A DNA stretch of 64,000 nt, taken from AAA044-D11 sp009705075 (lineage in GTDB: Bacteria; Actinomycetota; Actinomycetes; Nanopelagicales; Nanopelagicaceae). Below, one piece after another: positions 35,355 to 43,775 of this stretch (position 1 is the stretch's first letter; each line of letters starts with the position of its first letter). Location: assembly GCA_965268675.1 (NCBI GenBank), contig OZ254179.1:1-64000 (forward strand), read 5' to 3'. The notes below the pieces were generated by a model. It worked only from the letters and a program-made list of their open reading frames with translations, had not been told where the DNA came from and searched no databases. The position numbers and the translations under genes are program-made.

Positions 35355-35684
35355 ATGAAATCACAAATTGCCCTACTTGCTCTAGGAGTTGTCATTGCTG
35401 GTGGCGTTTCATATGCTGAATTGAAACCAGCAGATAGCGTTACAAATCCAACGACAGTAGTTACCCCGGTTTCAACCCAATCTTCGGCAGCTCCATTAGC
35501 GTCAAGTGCCCCTACTAGTGAAGCTAAGACTTCTACTGAAAGCACACCAGTAAGCGCTGCAACTCCAGCAAATTCAACGCCAACAAAGATTGCTACTCCA
35601 ACAATTGCCAAACCAAGTATTTCTGGCGGTAATGGTCATGACGATGATGATGACGATGATGAAGATGAAGGCGACGACGACTAA
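35355..35684 (+). CDS. Small exported protein with Ser/Thr/Pro linker and Asp-rich tail
   Basis: 109 residues, function not recognised. It has a signal-peptide-like N-terminus (one Lys, then IALLALGVVIAGGVSYA with a plausible cleavage after SYA), a flexible region rich in Thr, Ser, Ala and Pro (residues about 30-88), a short GGNGH segment, and a C-terminal tail of about 14 residues made only of Asp, Glu and one Gly. It is likely a real gene: CATAAT lies six bases before the ATG, codon use is normal, and the frame ends in overlap with the convergent transporter. The tail could bind Ca2+ or other cations at the cell surface; this is a guess. Confidence 0.65.
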   Translation: MKSQIALLALGVVIAGGVSYAELKPADSVTNPTTVVTPVSTQSSAAPLASSAPTSEAKTSTESTPVSAATPANSTPTKIATPTIAKPSISGGNGHDDDDDDDEDEGDDD

Positions 35685-36604
35685 ACCTTACTTTTTCTCG
35701 CTTCGTAAATTCTAGACACAGCGATCGAAGCAATGGTCATAACTGTTCCAAATATTAAATAGCCGTTCAGCGAACCAGCCTTTGCCGGAGCTATCCAATC
35801 TATAAGTACTGCGCCCGCGAGTTGTCCTGCGATATTTAAAATCACAAAGTTAAGCACCCCGAGGTGTTTGATGATGTAAGCAGATACGGCGACAAAAATT
35901 AAGCCCAAACTTCCACCGGTATATACCCAGATGTTGTGTGGCAATGGTTCGATCTTGGCGCCCGAAAACAAATTTATTGCGAGGGCGATTACAACTATGA
36001 CGGCGCCAGTAGCAAAATTGAGCCAAGCTGTTGCAAGAGGGCGAAGTGCAATTGCGTTCACGCGGCCATTGAGTCCTTGTTGGATTGAAGCAAAAACTCC
36101 AACTATTAGAGCCAACACCAATGGCAGAAACTTGAATTGTGAATTTGTTAAGTCAGGATAGACCGCGATAAAGACTGCAATCAATGTTGCTATCGCACCA
36201 ATTATTCGAGGTAACGTGATTTGTTGTTTTCCACTTGGAGTAATGCCCATTTTATCAACAATCAAAGAAGAGACTGTCTGTCCGGCAACGACACTGATTG
36301 TAAATAGCGCAACACCTATTTGGGGAACAGTAATGCTTTGCACTGCAACAAAACAGCCGCCCAATAATCCGCCAGCGGCCTCCCATAAAGTTAGGCGCTT
36401 CTCCCTAATCGCTTTAAAGATTAGAAATAAACCAACTCGCTCCTTCTTAAAAAGAGCGAGGAGGATGAAAAGAATTAACCATCCAGTTGCGAAAGATATT
36501 AAAGCGGCTGCCAAGCCATTATTTAAATCAACTGAGAGTTGGCCATTTATACGTGATTGGGCTGCTACGACAACGCCGATTAGAACAGCAAAGATTGCAA
36601 ACAC
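35681..36604 (-). CDS. DMT-superfamily membrane protein (DUF606/YdcZ type), first copy
   Basis: 307 residues, about ten hydrophobic segments, with an internal duplication typical of fused DUF606 proteins: VVVAAQSRINGQLSV in the first half matches ASIQQGLNGRVNAIA in the second. Members are putative small-molecule transporters of unknown substrate. It starts at a GTG 16 bases after the LCP gene, so the two are probably one transcript. A paralogue lies at 50159-51049. The 3' end overlaps the acidic exported protein gene by 4 bases. Confidence 0.85.
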   Translation of the reverse strand: MFAIFAVLIGVVVAAQSRINGQLSVDLNNGLAAALISFATGWLILFILLALFKKERVGLFLIFKAIREKRLTLWEAAGGLLGGCFVAVQSITVPQIGVALFTISVVAGQTVSSLIVDKMGITPSGKQQITLPRIIGAIATLIAVFIAVYPDLTNSQFKFLPLVLALIVGVFASIQQGLNGRVNAIALRPLATAWLNFATGAVIVVIALAINLFSGAKIEPLPHNIWVYTGGSLGLIFVAVSAYIIKHLGVLNFVILNIAGQLAGAVLIDWIAPAKAGSLNGYLIFGTVMTIASIAVSRIYEARKSKV

Positions 36605-36620
36605 AAGGCCCCGAATCTAC

Positions 36621-37748
36621 TTAATTTACGCAAGGAATTTTACCGCCATCAACCGCTTTTCCATTAGCAAGATTTGCATAATTGATCTTGGTTGGCTTTG
36701 GTGATGGAGTGGCGCTTGGATCTTTTGGCTTTGGATTGAATAGGTCTTGCACATACTTTTTAATCTTTACCTCATCAACCAGATTTACACTCTGGCCATT
36801 TCGCATGACATATCCCTCAATAGGCAGGGTATGAAACTTAATATTCCCGCTAGTTAAAGCTTTCGCCTGAGGTAAGAATCCAAGAACATCAAAACCAGAA
36901 TCAATCACAACATCTTTCTTTGCCACATTGAGAAGCGCAGAAAGTTTACTAATGTCACCAAAAATTCCTTGAGTTCTAAATTTAGTAATTACGCCGGTAA
37001 TAAAAGCTTGTTGGCGATGAGTTCGATCTAAGTCACCATTTGGCAGGCCATGTCTTTGACGGACAAACTTAAGGGCATCTACGCCAGAAATAGTTTGAAG
37101 CCCGGCTGGAAAAACCGCGCCAGAATATTTGGTGTCATTTACTGCTCTGTTTAAGCAGACTTGGATTCCACCAAGCGCTTCAGCTAAGTCATAAAATCCC
37201 ACGAGGTTTACCTCGGCAAAATGGTCAATGGGCACATCTAGAAATTGTGAGACGGTAGCAATAGCAGCAGCACGGCCGGCATCGCGCGCTAAATGCTCAC
37301 GGGTTGGTTGTTTAACACCTTCTTTATACAACTTGGAATCCTCAGCGTATTTTGCATACCCGTATGCTTCCTTAATCTTTTTCATTCCATACCCGGGAAC
37401 ATTCACATAATCATCGCGTGGAATTGATATCGCTACCGCTTTCTTTCCGCCGGCAGGGAGATGAATCAAGATCATCGTATTTGTGTTGTAACCACCAATT
37501 GAAGCCGGGCCAACATGCAATAACTTGGTCAATTTGAGTGGCAGCGGATTGCCATCATTATCTCTGCGACTATCTAGACCAAGCAAGAGAATATTTGTAT
37601 CGCCATTCTTAGACTGAGGCGCTCCTTGCAATACCTTCGACCGTGGAATCGCCTTTGATGCGGCCTTGCTGAAGAAATGAAAACTGCCAGATGTAACAAC
37701 AATCGCAATAGATAGGGCTACAGCAATATTTCTGGCCCATTTACGCAT
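36621..37748 (-). CDS. LytR-CpsA-Psr (LCP) family glycopolymer ligase
   Basis: 375-residue membrane-anchored protein that probably transfers undecaprenyl-linked glycopolymers onto peptidoglycan. It has an N-terminal helix (NIAVALSIAIVVTSGSFHFF) and the LCP domain with ILLLGLDSRRDND, TMILIHLPAGGKKAVAISIPRD, and DALKFVRQRHGLPNGDLDRTHRQQAFI, which contains the conserved Arg and Asp residues. A short Pro-rich tail follows. TAGGAT lies seven bases before the ATG, predicting a leaderless transcript. It diverges from the S51 peptidase gene. Confidence 0.93.
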   Translation of the reverse strand: MRKWARNIAVALSIAIVVTSGSFHFFSKAASKAIPRSKVLQGAPQSKNGDTNILLLGLDSRRDNDGNPLPLKLTKLLHVGPASIGGYNTNTMILIHLPAGGKKAVAISIPRDDYVNVPGYGMKKIKEAYGYAKYAEDSKLYKEGVKQPTREHLARDAGRAAAIATVSQFLDVPIDHFAEVNLVGFYDLAEALGGIQVCLNRAVNDTKYSGAVFPAGLQTISGVDALKFVRQRHGLPNGDLDRTHRQQAFITGVITKFRTQGIFGDISKLSALLNVAKKDVVIDSGFDVLGFLPQAKALTSGNIKFHTLPIEGYVMRNGQSVNLVDEVKIKKYVQDLFNPKPKDPSATPSPKPTKINYANLANGKAVDGGKIPCVN

Positions 37749-37800
37749 AACGCGTATCCTACCTAATTACGAATTGAATACCGACAGATAAAGTGGCCAT
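37749..37800. promoter_or_regulatory. Divergent leaderless promoters of the LCP and S51 genes
   Basis: In this 52-base gap each gene has its own -10-like hexamer close to its start: TAGGAT (minus strand, 37756-37761) seven bases before the LCP ATG, and TAAAGT (plus strand, 37789-37794) six bases before the S51 peptidase ATG. There is no room for ordinary leaders. The hexamers are seen; promoter function is inferred from the known actinobacterial leaderless pattern. Confidence 0.55.
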
Positions 37801-38544
37801 ATGGCAAAAGTAGGCGCATTAGCACTTGTTGGCTCTGGCGAATATTTGCCCGTCATGCAAAAACTTGAAACCGAACTCCTTCATTCAGGAATCTCTAATG
37901 GAAAGCCAAATAGATATTTACAAATTCCAACAGCTGCCGGGCAGGAGAGTGCAGATCGATTGCAATTCTGGGAGAACCTAGGAGCAGAACAAGCACGCAG
38001 AATTGGTGCAGTGCAAGATTTTCTACCAATTTTCAATCGGGATGATGCATTTAATCCCGAATACATCTCGCGGATAAAAGAAGCGGGCCTCATTTATTTC
38101 TCTGGCGGAGATCCAGGTTATTTAGCAAGCTCATTACATGAGACACCACTCTGGGAAGAGATAAAGAAAAATTGGGAATCAGGTGCGTCACTTGCTGGAT
38201 GCAGCGCCGGTGCAATGGCGCTAAGTGGTGATGTGCCAAACTTTTTTAGAATGAAAAACATTGGGATTCCCGGGCTAAATTTAATTCCACATATTCGACC
38301 AATCCCGCATTACAACAAATTTTTTGGTTGGATCCCAGATAGCGCTGCAAAAATTGTGATGAAAGCCCCAGAAGGAACCATAATTATTGGAATCGATGAA
38401 GACACGGCGCTAGTGACTGGTTTGGATACGGAAACTTCCTTGGGCGAGAATATTTGGCAGGTACATGGTGATGGGGGCGTGCATATTTTGAGTGGTGCGC
38501 CTAGCAAAAGATTTGAAGCGGGCGAGAAAATAACATTTCATTAA
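37801..38544 (+). CDS. Peptidase S51 / cyanophycinase-like protein
   Basis: 247 residues of the class I glutamine amidotransferase-like fold in which the nucleophile is Ser. The motif ASLAGCSAGAMALSGD holds the elbow Ser, YFSGGDPGYLASSL is a family glycine-rich stretch, and GIDEDTALV resembles cyanophycinase sequences. Family members are dipeptidase E (Asp-X dipeptides) or cyanophycinase; this short cytoplasmic form could be either. No cyanophycin synthetase is seen in the window. It is followed by an MFS transporter after 20 bases, which may be related. Confidence 0.8.
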   Translation: MAKVGALALVGSGEYLPVMQKLETELLHSGISNGKPNRYLQIPTAAGQESADRLQFWENLGAEQARRIGAVQDFLPIFNRDDAFNPEYISRIKEAGLIYFSGGDPGYLASSLHETPLWEEIKKNWESGASLAGCSAGAMALSGDVPNFFRMKNIGIPGLNLIPHIRPIPHYNKFFGWIPDSAAKIVMKAPEGTIIIGIDEDTALVTGLDTETSLGENIWQVHGDGGVHILSGAPSKRFEAGEKITFH

Positions 38545-38564
38545 CAAGGAAGTATCATTCGTAG

Positions 38565-39791
38565 GTGAGTTATACAGAGCTGTTTGGTTACCGCTATATC
38601 AAACGCTTCTATTTTGCTCGATTCATAAGTAATTTTGGAAATGGCATGTCTCCAATTGCTCTTGCTTTTGGCATATTTCATCTACCGAATGGCGATGCAA
38701 ATCTTCTTGGATTAGTACTTGGATCCACAACTGTAGCGATGCTTGTGATGAGTCCTTTTGGTGGAGTTCTCGCAGATAAATTTGGGCGAATTAGAGCGGT
38801 TGCTTTTGCGGATTTAGTAGCTTCGGCAGGGCTTTTTATCCAAGTTGCCTATTTCGCAACAGGAAACGTTCCCACTTTAGTTTTGTTGCTAGTAAATATT
38901 AACTTCGGATTAATGTGGGGAATCTTCTGGCCTGCTATGTCAGGAGTTCTGCCGGCCCTTGTCCCTGATGAACATTTACAGGCGACAAATTCGATAAATA
39001 ATTTCTTCTCAAATGGCGCAATCATTCTCGGCGCAGCAGTAGGTGGAATCATCGTGGCTGGTTGGGGCAGCACGTGGGCCCTTGCAATCGATGCCGCGAC
39101 TTTCACGATCGGAGGTCTCCTCTTATTTAGCTTCCGTCATGTTTCTCCAAAGAGCACGCAGACCGAGAATACGATGTTTGATGATTTAAAACATGGTTGG
39201 AAAATATTCATCTCATATCGCTGGATTGTAATTGGAGTATTTGGTTTCTCCTTTGTGATTTTAGCTTGGGCAGCGGGCGAGAATGTCCTTGGCCCACTTA
39301 TCGCGCTTAAAGAATTCAATGGCGCAAAGTCTTGGTCGCTTGTTTTAACCTTTGAAGGTATCGGGCTAATAATCGGATCTCTCATTGGTTTAAAGATAAA
39401 ACTCAAGTACCCACTGCGATTTCTATTAATAATTAGTTTCTCGATCTCGCTATATATGTGGTCGATGGCAAGGCCTCAATCAATTTGGTTTATTGCTTTC
39501 TGCGCATTGCTTTGGGGAATAACAATAGATTTATGGACAACAATTTGGTCAACGGCTATGGCACGTGAAGTTCCGCGAGAAGCGCTCTCCAGAGTTTCAT
39601 CTTTCGATGCAATGGGAACAATGCTTTTACGACCAGTTGGTCTAGCCATCGCAGGTCCACTATCGGTGGCAATCGGACTTTCAAAGACGCTTTACCTCTT
39701 AGCAATTTTTAGTGGCGTTCTTATTCTGGGCATGCTAGCACTCCCTGCAATGCGAAATATGCAGATATCTGAGAACAGAGACGAGAGTTAA
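38565..39791 (+). CDS. MFS transporter (MFS_3, exporter-like)
   Basis: 408 residues with about 12 helices. The motif GGVLADKFGRIRAVAFADLV between helices 2 and 3 is the MFS signature, and RFISNFGNGMSPIALAFGIF at the start is typical of the EntS/MFS_3 efflux group. Substrate unknown; exporters of this type remove siderophores or drugs. It begins at a GTG with TATCAT six bases upstream, a near-consensus -10 box that predicts a leaderless transcript separate from the upstream S51 gene. A possible terminator spans its stop codon. Confidence 0.87.
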   Translation: MSYTELFGYRYIKRFYFARFISNFGNGMSPIALAFGIFHLPNGDANLLGLVLGSTTVAMLVMSPFGGVLADKFGRIRAVAFADLVASAGLFIQVAYFATGNVPTLVLLLVNINFGLMWGIFWPAMSGVLPALVPDEHLQATNSINNFFSNGAIILGAAVGGIIVAGWGSTWALAIDAATFTIGGLLLFSFRHVSPKSTQTENTMFDDLKHGWKIFISYRWIVIGVFGFSFVILAWAAGENVLGPLIALKEFNGAKSWSLVLTFEGIGLIIGSLIGLKIKLKYPLRFLLIISFSISLYMWSMARPQSIWFIAFCALLWGITIDLWTTIWSTAMAREVPREALSRVSSFDAMGTMLLRPVGLAIAGPLSVAIGLSKTLYLLAIFSGVLILGMLALPAMRNMQISENRDES

Positions 39792-39807
39792 ATTCTCAGA
39801 ATTTTTT
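39768..39807 (+). terminator. Possible intrinsic terminator after the MFS gene
   Basis: TCTGAGAA (39768-39775) pairs perfectly with TTCTCAGA (39793-39800) and is followed by A then six T. The stem has 8 base pairs and a 17-base loop that contains the last codons and stop of the MFS gene. The loop is long and the stem is only moderately GC-rich, so efficiency is uncertain, but this is the clearest terminator-like structure in the window. Confidence 0.5.
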
Positions 39808-39855
39808 AACCCTATGTGGCAAATTTTCTAAGGGTTGAGTTACTAAAGTTTGGCT

Positions 39856-41001
39856 ATGAAAAACTTTATGACTCGCACGCCTACAAAGGTATTGGCAGGA
39901 TTTCTACTTGGCGCAACCACTGTTGGTGGCGCAGCAACAGCGGCAGGAGTATTTAGTACCTCTGTAGTAAATGCGTGCGTGGATAAAAAAACTCAGATTA
40001 TCTATGCTGCAACGAAGAATACGTGTCCAACAAATAGAACTGGTGTAACCCTAGGTGCGCCAAGTTCTGTTGCGGGAAGTGTTAATTCAATTGTTACAAA
40101 AGTTTCACCAACCGTTGCGACAATAAATGTTACGACACCAAATGGCGGTGGAACCGGATCAGGTTCAATCTTTAGAACCACCTCTTCATATAGTTACTTA
40201 GTAACAAACAACCATGTGATTGAAGATGCTGCTGATGGTACTGGCTCGATAACGGTTGAGCTCGATAACGGTACCCAAGCACCCGCAACTATTGTTGGCC
40301 GTGATCCAAGTTATGATTTAGCAGTTTTGAAAATAAATAAAGGCGATCAACCAACGATTGAAATTGGCGATTCGAGTTCACTAAAAATTGGCGATCAAGT
40401 CATTGCCTTCGGTTCACCGCTAGGGTTGGACCACACAGTTACAAGCGGAATTGTTTCATCGCTAAATCGCCCCGTTGTAACTAGTGGCGGCTCAACGAAT
40501 ACCGAGTCCTATGTTGATGCGATTCAAACTGATGCCGCAATTAATCCTGGCAATTCAGGTGGTCCATTAACGGATGCTCTTGGCAGAATGATTGGAATTA
40601 ATGCCGCTACGGCAACACTTGGTTCATCTACTGGTCAAAGCGGTTCAATTGGACTTGGCTTTGCGATTCCCATGAATCAAGCACTCCGAGTTCTAAATGA
40701 AATTATTGAAACCGGAAAAGCAACCAGGCCGGTACTTGGAGTCTTTTTTGATAAGGCATTTACTGCAGGCAAGGGTGCAAAAATTCTAAGCGTGACTGAG
40801 AATGATGGCGCCCAAAGAGCCGGTATTCCAGACGGAGCAATTATCACTTCGATTGATGGCGTTCGAATTACAGACTATGTCTCAGCTACAGTTCGAATTC
40901 GTTCACGTGCACCTGGAGATTTAGTTACCGTTATTTGCACTCTTCCATCAGGAGGAAGCAAAAGCTTCAAAGTAACTTTAGGATCTGCAGTTTCTAATTA
41001 A
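39856..41001 (+). CDS. HtrA/DegP-like S1C serine protease with PDZ domain
   Basis: 381-residue exported quality-control protease. I chose the ATG at 39856 because TAAAGT ends six bases before it; a TTG at 39850 would add two residues. It has an N-terminal hydrophobic segment (VLAGFLLGATTVGGAATAAGVF), a short module with two Cys (residues 41 and 57), and a trypsin-like domain with catalytic His in TNNHVIED, Asp in SYDLAVLKI and Ser in NPGNSGGPL. A C-terminal PDZ domain follows (LGVFFDKAFTAGKGAKILSV). It probably degrades or refolds damaged envelope proteins. Confidence 0.93.
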   Translation: MKNFMTRTPTKVLAGFLLGATTVGGAATAAGVFSTSVVNACVDKKTQIIYAATKNTCPTNRTGVTLGAPSSVAGSVNSIVTKVSPTVATINVTTPNGGGTGSGSIFRTTSSYSYLVTNNHVIEDAADGTGSITVELDNGTQAPATIVGRDPSYDLAVLKINKGDQPTIEIGDSSSLKIGDQVIAFGSPLGLDHTVTSGIVSSLNRPVVTSGGSTNTESYVDAIQTDAAINPGNSGGPLTDALGRMIGINAATATLGSSTGQSGSIGLGFAIPMNQALRVLNEIIETGKATRPVLGVFFDKAFTAGKGAKILSVTENDGAQRAGIPDGAIITSIDGVRITDYVSATVRIRSRAPGDLVTVICTLPSGGSKSFKVTLGSAVSN

Positions 41002-41009
41002 CTAAAGAA

Positions 41010-41810
41010 TCAACGCTCGCGGACACCAAGAGCTAACTCTTCAGCTACTTTTCGAACAGCGGTTGCAGGATCATTTGGATTCTGCAATACCGCTTTCACA
41101 AATGCTGATCCAACAATTACGCCATCGGCAAACTTAGCGACTTCACTTGCCTGAGTTCGGTTGGAGACTCCCAGCCCAACCGCAACGGGTGTGTCAGATA
41201 TCTTTCTTATTCGCTCAACTAAAGCACTTGCTGTATTCGCAACATTTGATTGAACTCCGGTTACGCCCATCGAACTTGCAGCATAAATAAAACCGCTACA
41301 ACTTGAAGTTACAAAATTTAGCCTTTCATCACCAGTACTCGGTGCCACTACAAATACCGTATGAATCGAATTAGTTTTGGCAGCGCTAAGCCATTGTTCG
41401 GCCTCTTCTACCGGAAGGTCTGGAGTAATTACACCCTCCATGCCTTTATCAGAAAAATCTTTGGCAAACTCTTCAACGCCATATCTCTCAATCGGATTCC
41501 AGTAAGTCATTAGAAGTGTTGGCACATCAGTTGCTGAAATTTCCTGAACTATTTCCAGAGTCTTTGCCATAGTAATCCCATTTTTACGAGCAACTTCCGC
41601 TGCTTCTTGGATAACTGGACCGTCCATCACTGGATCGCTATATGGAAAACCGATTTCAACTGCATCTACGCCACCAGCAATCATGGCTTTAATTATCTTT
41701 ATGGAATCACTTTGATTCGGAAAACCTGCAGGCAGATAACCAATTAGCGCCGCTCTATTCTCCGACTTACATTTAGCAAATAACTCGGAAAGCTTTGACT
41801 GGCTTGCCAT
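41010..41810 (-). CDS. trpA: Tryptophan synthase alpha chain
   Basis: Cleaves indole-3-glycerol phosphate to indole and glyceraldehyde 3-phosphate. The 266-residue TIM barrel shows ALIGYLPAGFPN, the catalytic Glu in VDAVEIGFPYSDPVMDGPVIQ with the catalytic Asp after it, and the phosphate loop GLGVSNRTQASEVA. Last gene of trpE-trpC-trpB-trpA; its ATG overlaps the trpB stop by one base, so the alpha and beta chains are translationally coupled. The end is 8 bases from the convergent HtrA gene. Confidence 0.97.
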   Translation of the reverse strand: MASQSKLSELFAKCKSENRAALIGYLPAGFPNQSDSIKIIKAMIAGGVDAVEIGFPYSDPVMDGPVIQEAAEVARKNGITMAKTLEIVQEISATDVPTLLMTYWNPIERYGVEEFAKDFSDKGMEGVITPDLPVEEAEQWLSAAKTNSIHTVFVVAPSTGDERLNFVTSSCSGFIYAASSMGVTGVQSNVANTASALVERIRKISDTPVAVGLGVSNRTQASEVAKFADGVIVGSAFVKAVLQNPNDPATAVRKVAEELALGVRER

Positions 41811-43003
41811 TAAAGTTCAATGCCAAACCAAGTTGCAGCCGTCTGAACATCTTTATCGCCACGACCTGAAAGATTAATCAATATCGTTGCATCCGGCCCC
41901 AATTCCTTACCAAGAACCATCGCACCATATAAAGCATGTGCAGTTTCAATGGCAGGAATAATTCCCTCTTCGCGCGAAAGCAAAGCAAATGCTTCCATTG
42001 CTTGGGCATCGGTAACCGATCGATATTCAGCACGACCGAGGTCATGTAAATATGCATGCTCTGGTCCAACGCCAGGATAATCAAGACCTGCTGAAATTGA
42101 ATGAGATTCAACTGTTTGACCATTCTCATCCTGCAGCACGTAGGTGCGAGTGCCATGCAGAACACCAATAGTTCCGCCAGAAATAGTTGATGCATGACGT
42201 CCGGTTTCTATGCCATCGCCGCCAGCCTCGAGCCCAATTAAGCGAACGTCAGAATCGCCGATGAATCTATGAAATATTCCAATTGCATTTGAACCGCCAC
42301 CAATGCAGGCAAGAACTGCGTCAGGAAGTTTTCCGGTTAAAGCAAGAACTTGCTCGCGAGCTTCATTTCCAATTACCGAGTGAAAATCTCTAACTATGGT
42401 TGGAAATGGATGAGGCCCCGCAACGGTTCCAAGCAAGTAATGAGTATCTGCAACATTTGTAACCCAGTCGCGCATCGCTTCGTTAATCGCATCTTTTAAA
42501 GTTCGCGAACCTGATGTAACAGGAACAACTTTCGCACCCAATAATTTCATTCTTGCGACATTAAGTGATTGGCGACGAACATCTTCTTCACCCATATAAA
42601 CAACGCATTCAAATCCCATAAGTGCAGCTGCTGTCGCTGTTGCAACGCCATGTTGGCCGGCACCCGTTTCAGCGATTATCCGCTTTTTGCCCATCCGCTT
42701 TGTTAATAGTGCTTGACCAATTACATTATTAATTTTATGAGATCCGGTGTGATTTAAATCTTCTCGCTTCAATAATATTTTCGCACCACCACAATGCTTA
42801 GAAAAATTCTTAGCGTCGGTCAAAATACTTGGACGACCAACATATGTGGCATTGAGGTGAGCTAACTCAGCTAGGAAAACCGGGTCTGCCATAGCTTCGG
42901 CATGAGTACTTTCTAACTCATTAAGCGCACTAATCAGCGCTTCAGGAACAAAGCGGCCACCGAATTGGCCAAATTTTCCAGCGATGTTCTGATCTATTAA
43001 CAA
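41810..43003 (-). CDS. trpB: Tryptophan synthase beta chain
   Basis: PLP enzyme joining indole and serine to give tryptophan. The 397-residue product has FGQFGGRFVPEALISAL at the start, the PLP Lys in NHTGSHKINNVIGQ, the catalytic Glu in AETGAGQHGVATATAAAL and the glycine-rich phosphate loop CIGGGSNAIG. It is a standard TrpB1-type enzyme matched to the adjacent trpA. It begins 1 base after trpC. Confidence 0.97.
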   Translation of the reverse strand: MLIDQNIAGKFGQFGGRFVPEALISALNELESTHAEAMADPVFLAELAHLNATYVGRPSILTDAKNFSKHCGGAKILLKREDLNHTGSHKINNVIGQALLTKRMGKKRIIAETGAGQHGVATATAAALMGFECVVYMGEEDVRRQSLNVARMKLLGAKVVPVTSGSRTLKDAINEAMRDWVTNVADTHYLLGTVAGPHPFPTIVRDFHSVIGNEAREQVLALTGKLPDAVLACIGGGSNAIGIFHRFIGDSDVRLIGLEAGGDGIETGRHASTISGGTIGVLHGTRTYVLQDENGQTVESHSISAGLDYPGVGPEHAYLHDLGRAEYRSVTDAQAMEAFALLSREEGIIPAIETAHALYGAMVLGKELGPDATILINLSGRGDKDVQTAATWFGIEL

Positions 43004-43004
43004 G

Positions 43005-43775
43005 TTATATCCCTCTCAATTCCCGAATCATCGCTATTGGATTCTGAGCCTTAACCAAAGTCTCACCCACCAATATCGCTTTTGCGCCCAGCTCTTCTAA
43101 CCGCTTCGTTTCAGACCTGCTTGCGATACCAGATTCAGCAACCGCAATAATGGAGGAGTCTATTTGAGGAATTAGTTTTTCGAAGGTTTGAAAATCCACC
43201 GATAAATCCTTGAGGTTTCGCGAATTAACCCCGATAAAACTAGGTTTAAGGGCGGTTGCCCGCTCGAGCTCCTCCTGATTATGAACCTCAACAAGTGCCC
43301 GCAGCCCAAGGTTTTCCCCGTACTCAAAGAGTCCATGCAACTGTTCATCATTTAGGGCCGCGACAATTAAGAGAAAAAGGTTTCCACCGGCAACAAAGCC
43401 CTCATCGATTTGATATGAATCAACAACAAAATCTTTCTGCAACATCGGAACAGTTACCGCGGCGCGCACGGCTTTAAAATCTGCAAGCGAACCTTTGAAT
43501 CGGCGCTGTTCTGTGAGAACACTGATTGCGGTAGCGCCGCCATCAGCATAACTTTTAGCAAGAGCAACAGGATCTGAAATCTCTGCAAGATCACCCTTAC
43601 TTGGTGAAGCGCGTTTGACTTCAGCAATTACGTGTAACGCGCCCGGTGTAAATTTCGTCAGCGCATCTATAGGTTTTGGGGTTCTTAAAACTTCTTCATG
43701 TAAATCAGGAACCAGAGCTTTGCGGTCGGCGAGATCGGCTTTAACTCCTAAAATAATCTCGTCTAATACCGTCAT
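43005..43775 (-). CDS. trpC: Indole-3-glycerol phosphate synthase
   Basis: Ring-closing step of tryptophan synthesis. The 256-residue single-domain TIM barrel has VIAEVKRASPSKGDLAEI (catalytic Glu and Lys), the catalytic Lys in VPMLQKDFVVDSYQ, VEVHNQEELERA, GVNSRNLKDLSVD and VAESGIASRSE. It is not fused to TrpF. It directly abuts trpE and trpB, giving a compact operon. Confidence 0.97.
   Translation of the reverse strand: MTVLDEIILGVKADLADRKALVPDLHEEVLRTPKPIDALTKFTPGALHVIAEVKRASPSKGDLAEISDPVALAKSYADGGATAISVLTEQRRFKGSLADFKAVRAAVTVPMLQKDFVVDSYQIDEGFVAGGNLFLLIVAALNDEQLHGLFEYGENLGLRALVEVHNQEELERATALKPSFIGVNSRNLKDLSVDFQTFEKLIPQIDSSIIAVAESGIASRSETKRLEELGAKAILVGETLVKAQNPIAMIRELRGI

Noticed and set aside
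39808..39836. Inverted repeat AACCCT/AGGGTT before htrA
   Set aside because: Six pairs around a 17-base loop without further support; it likely occurs by chance and partly overlaps the region after the terminator.
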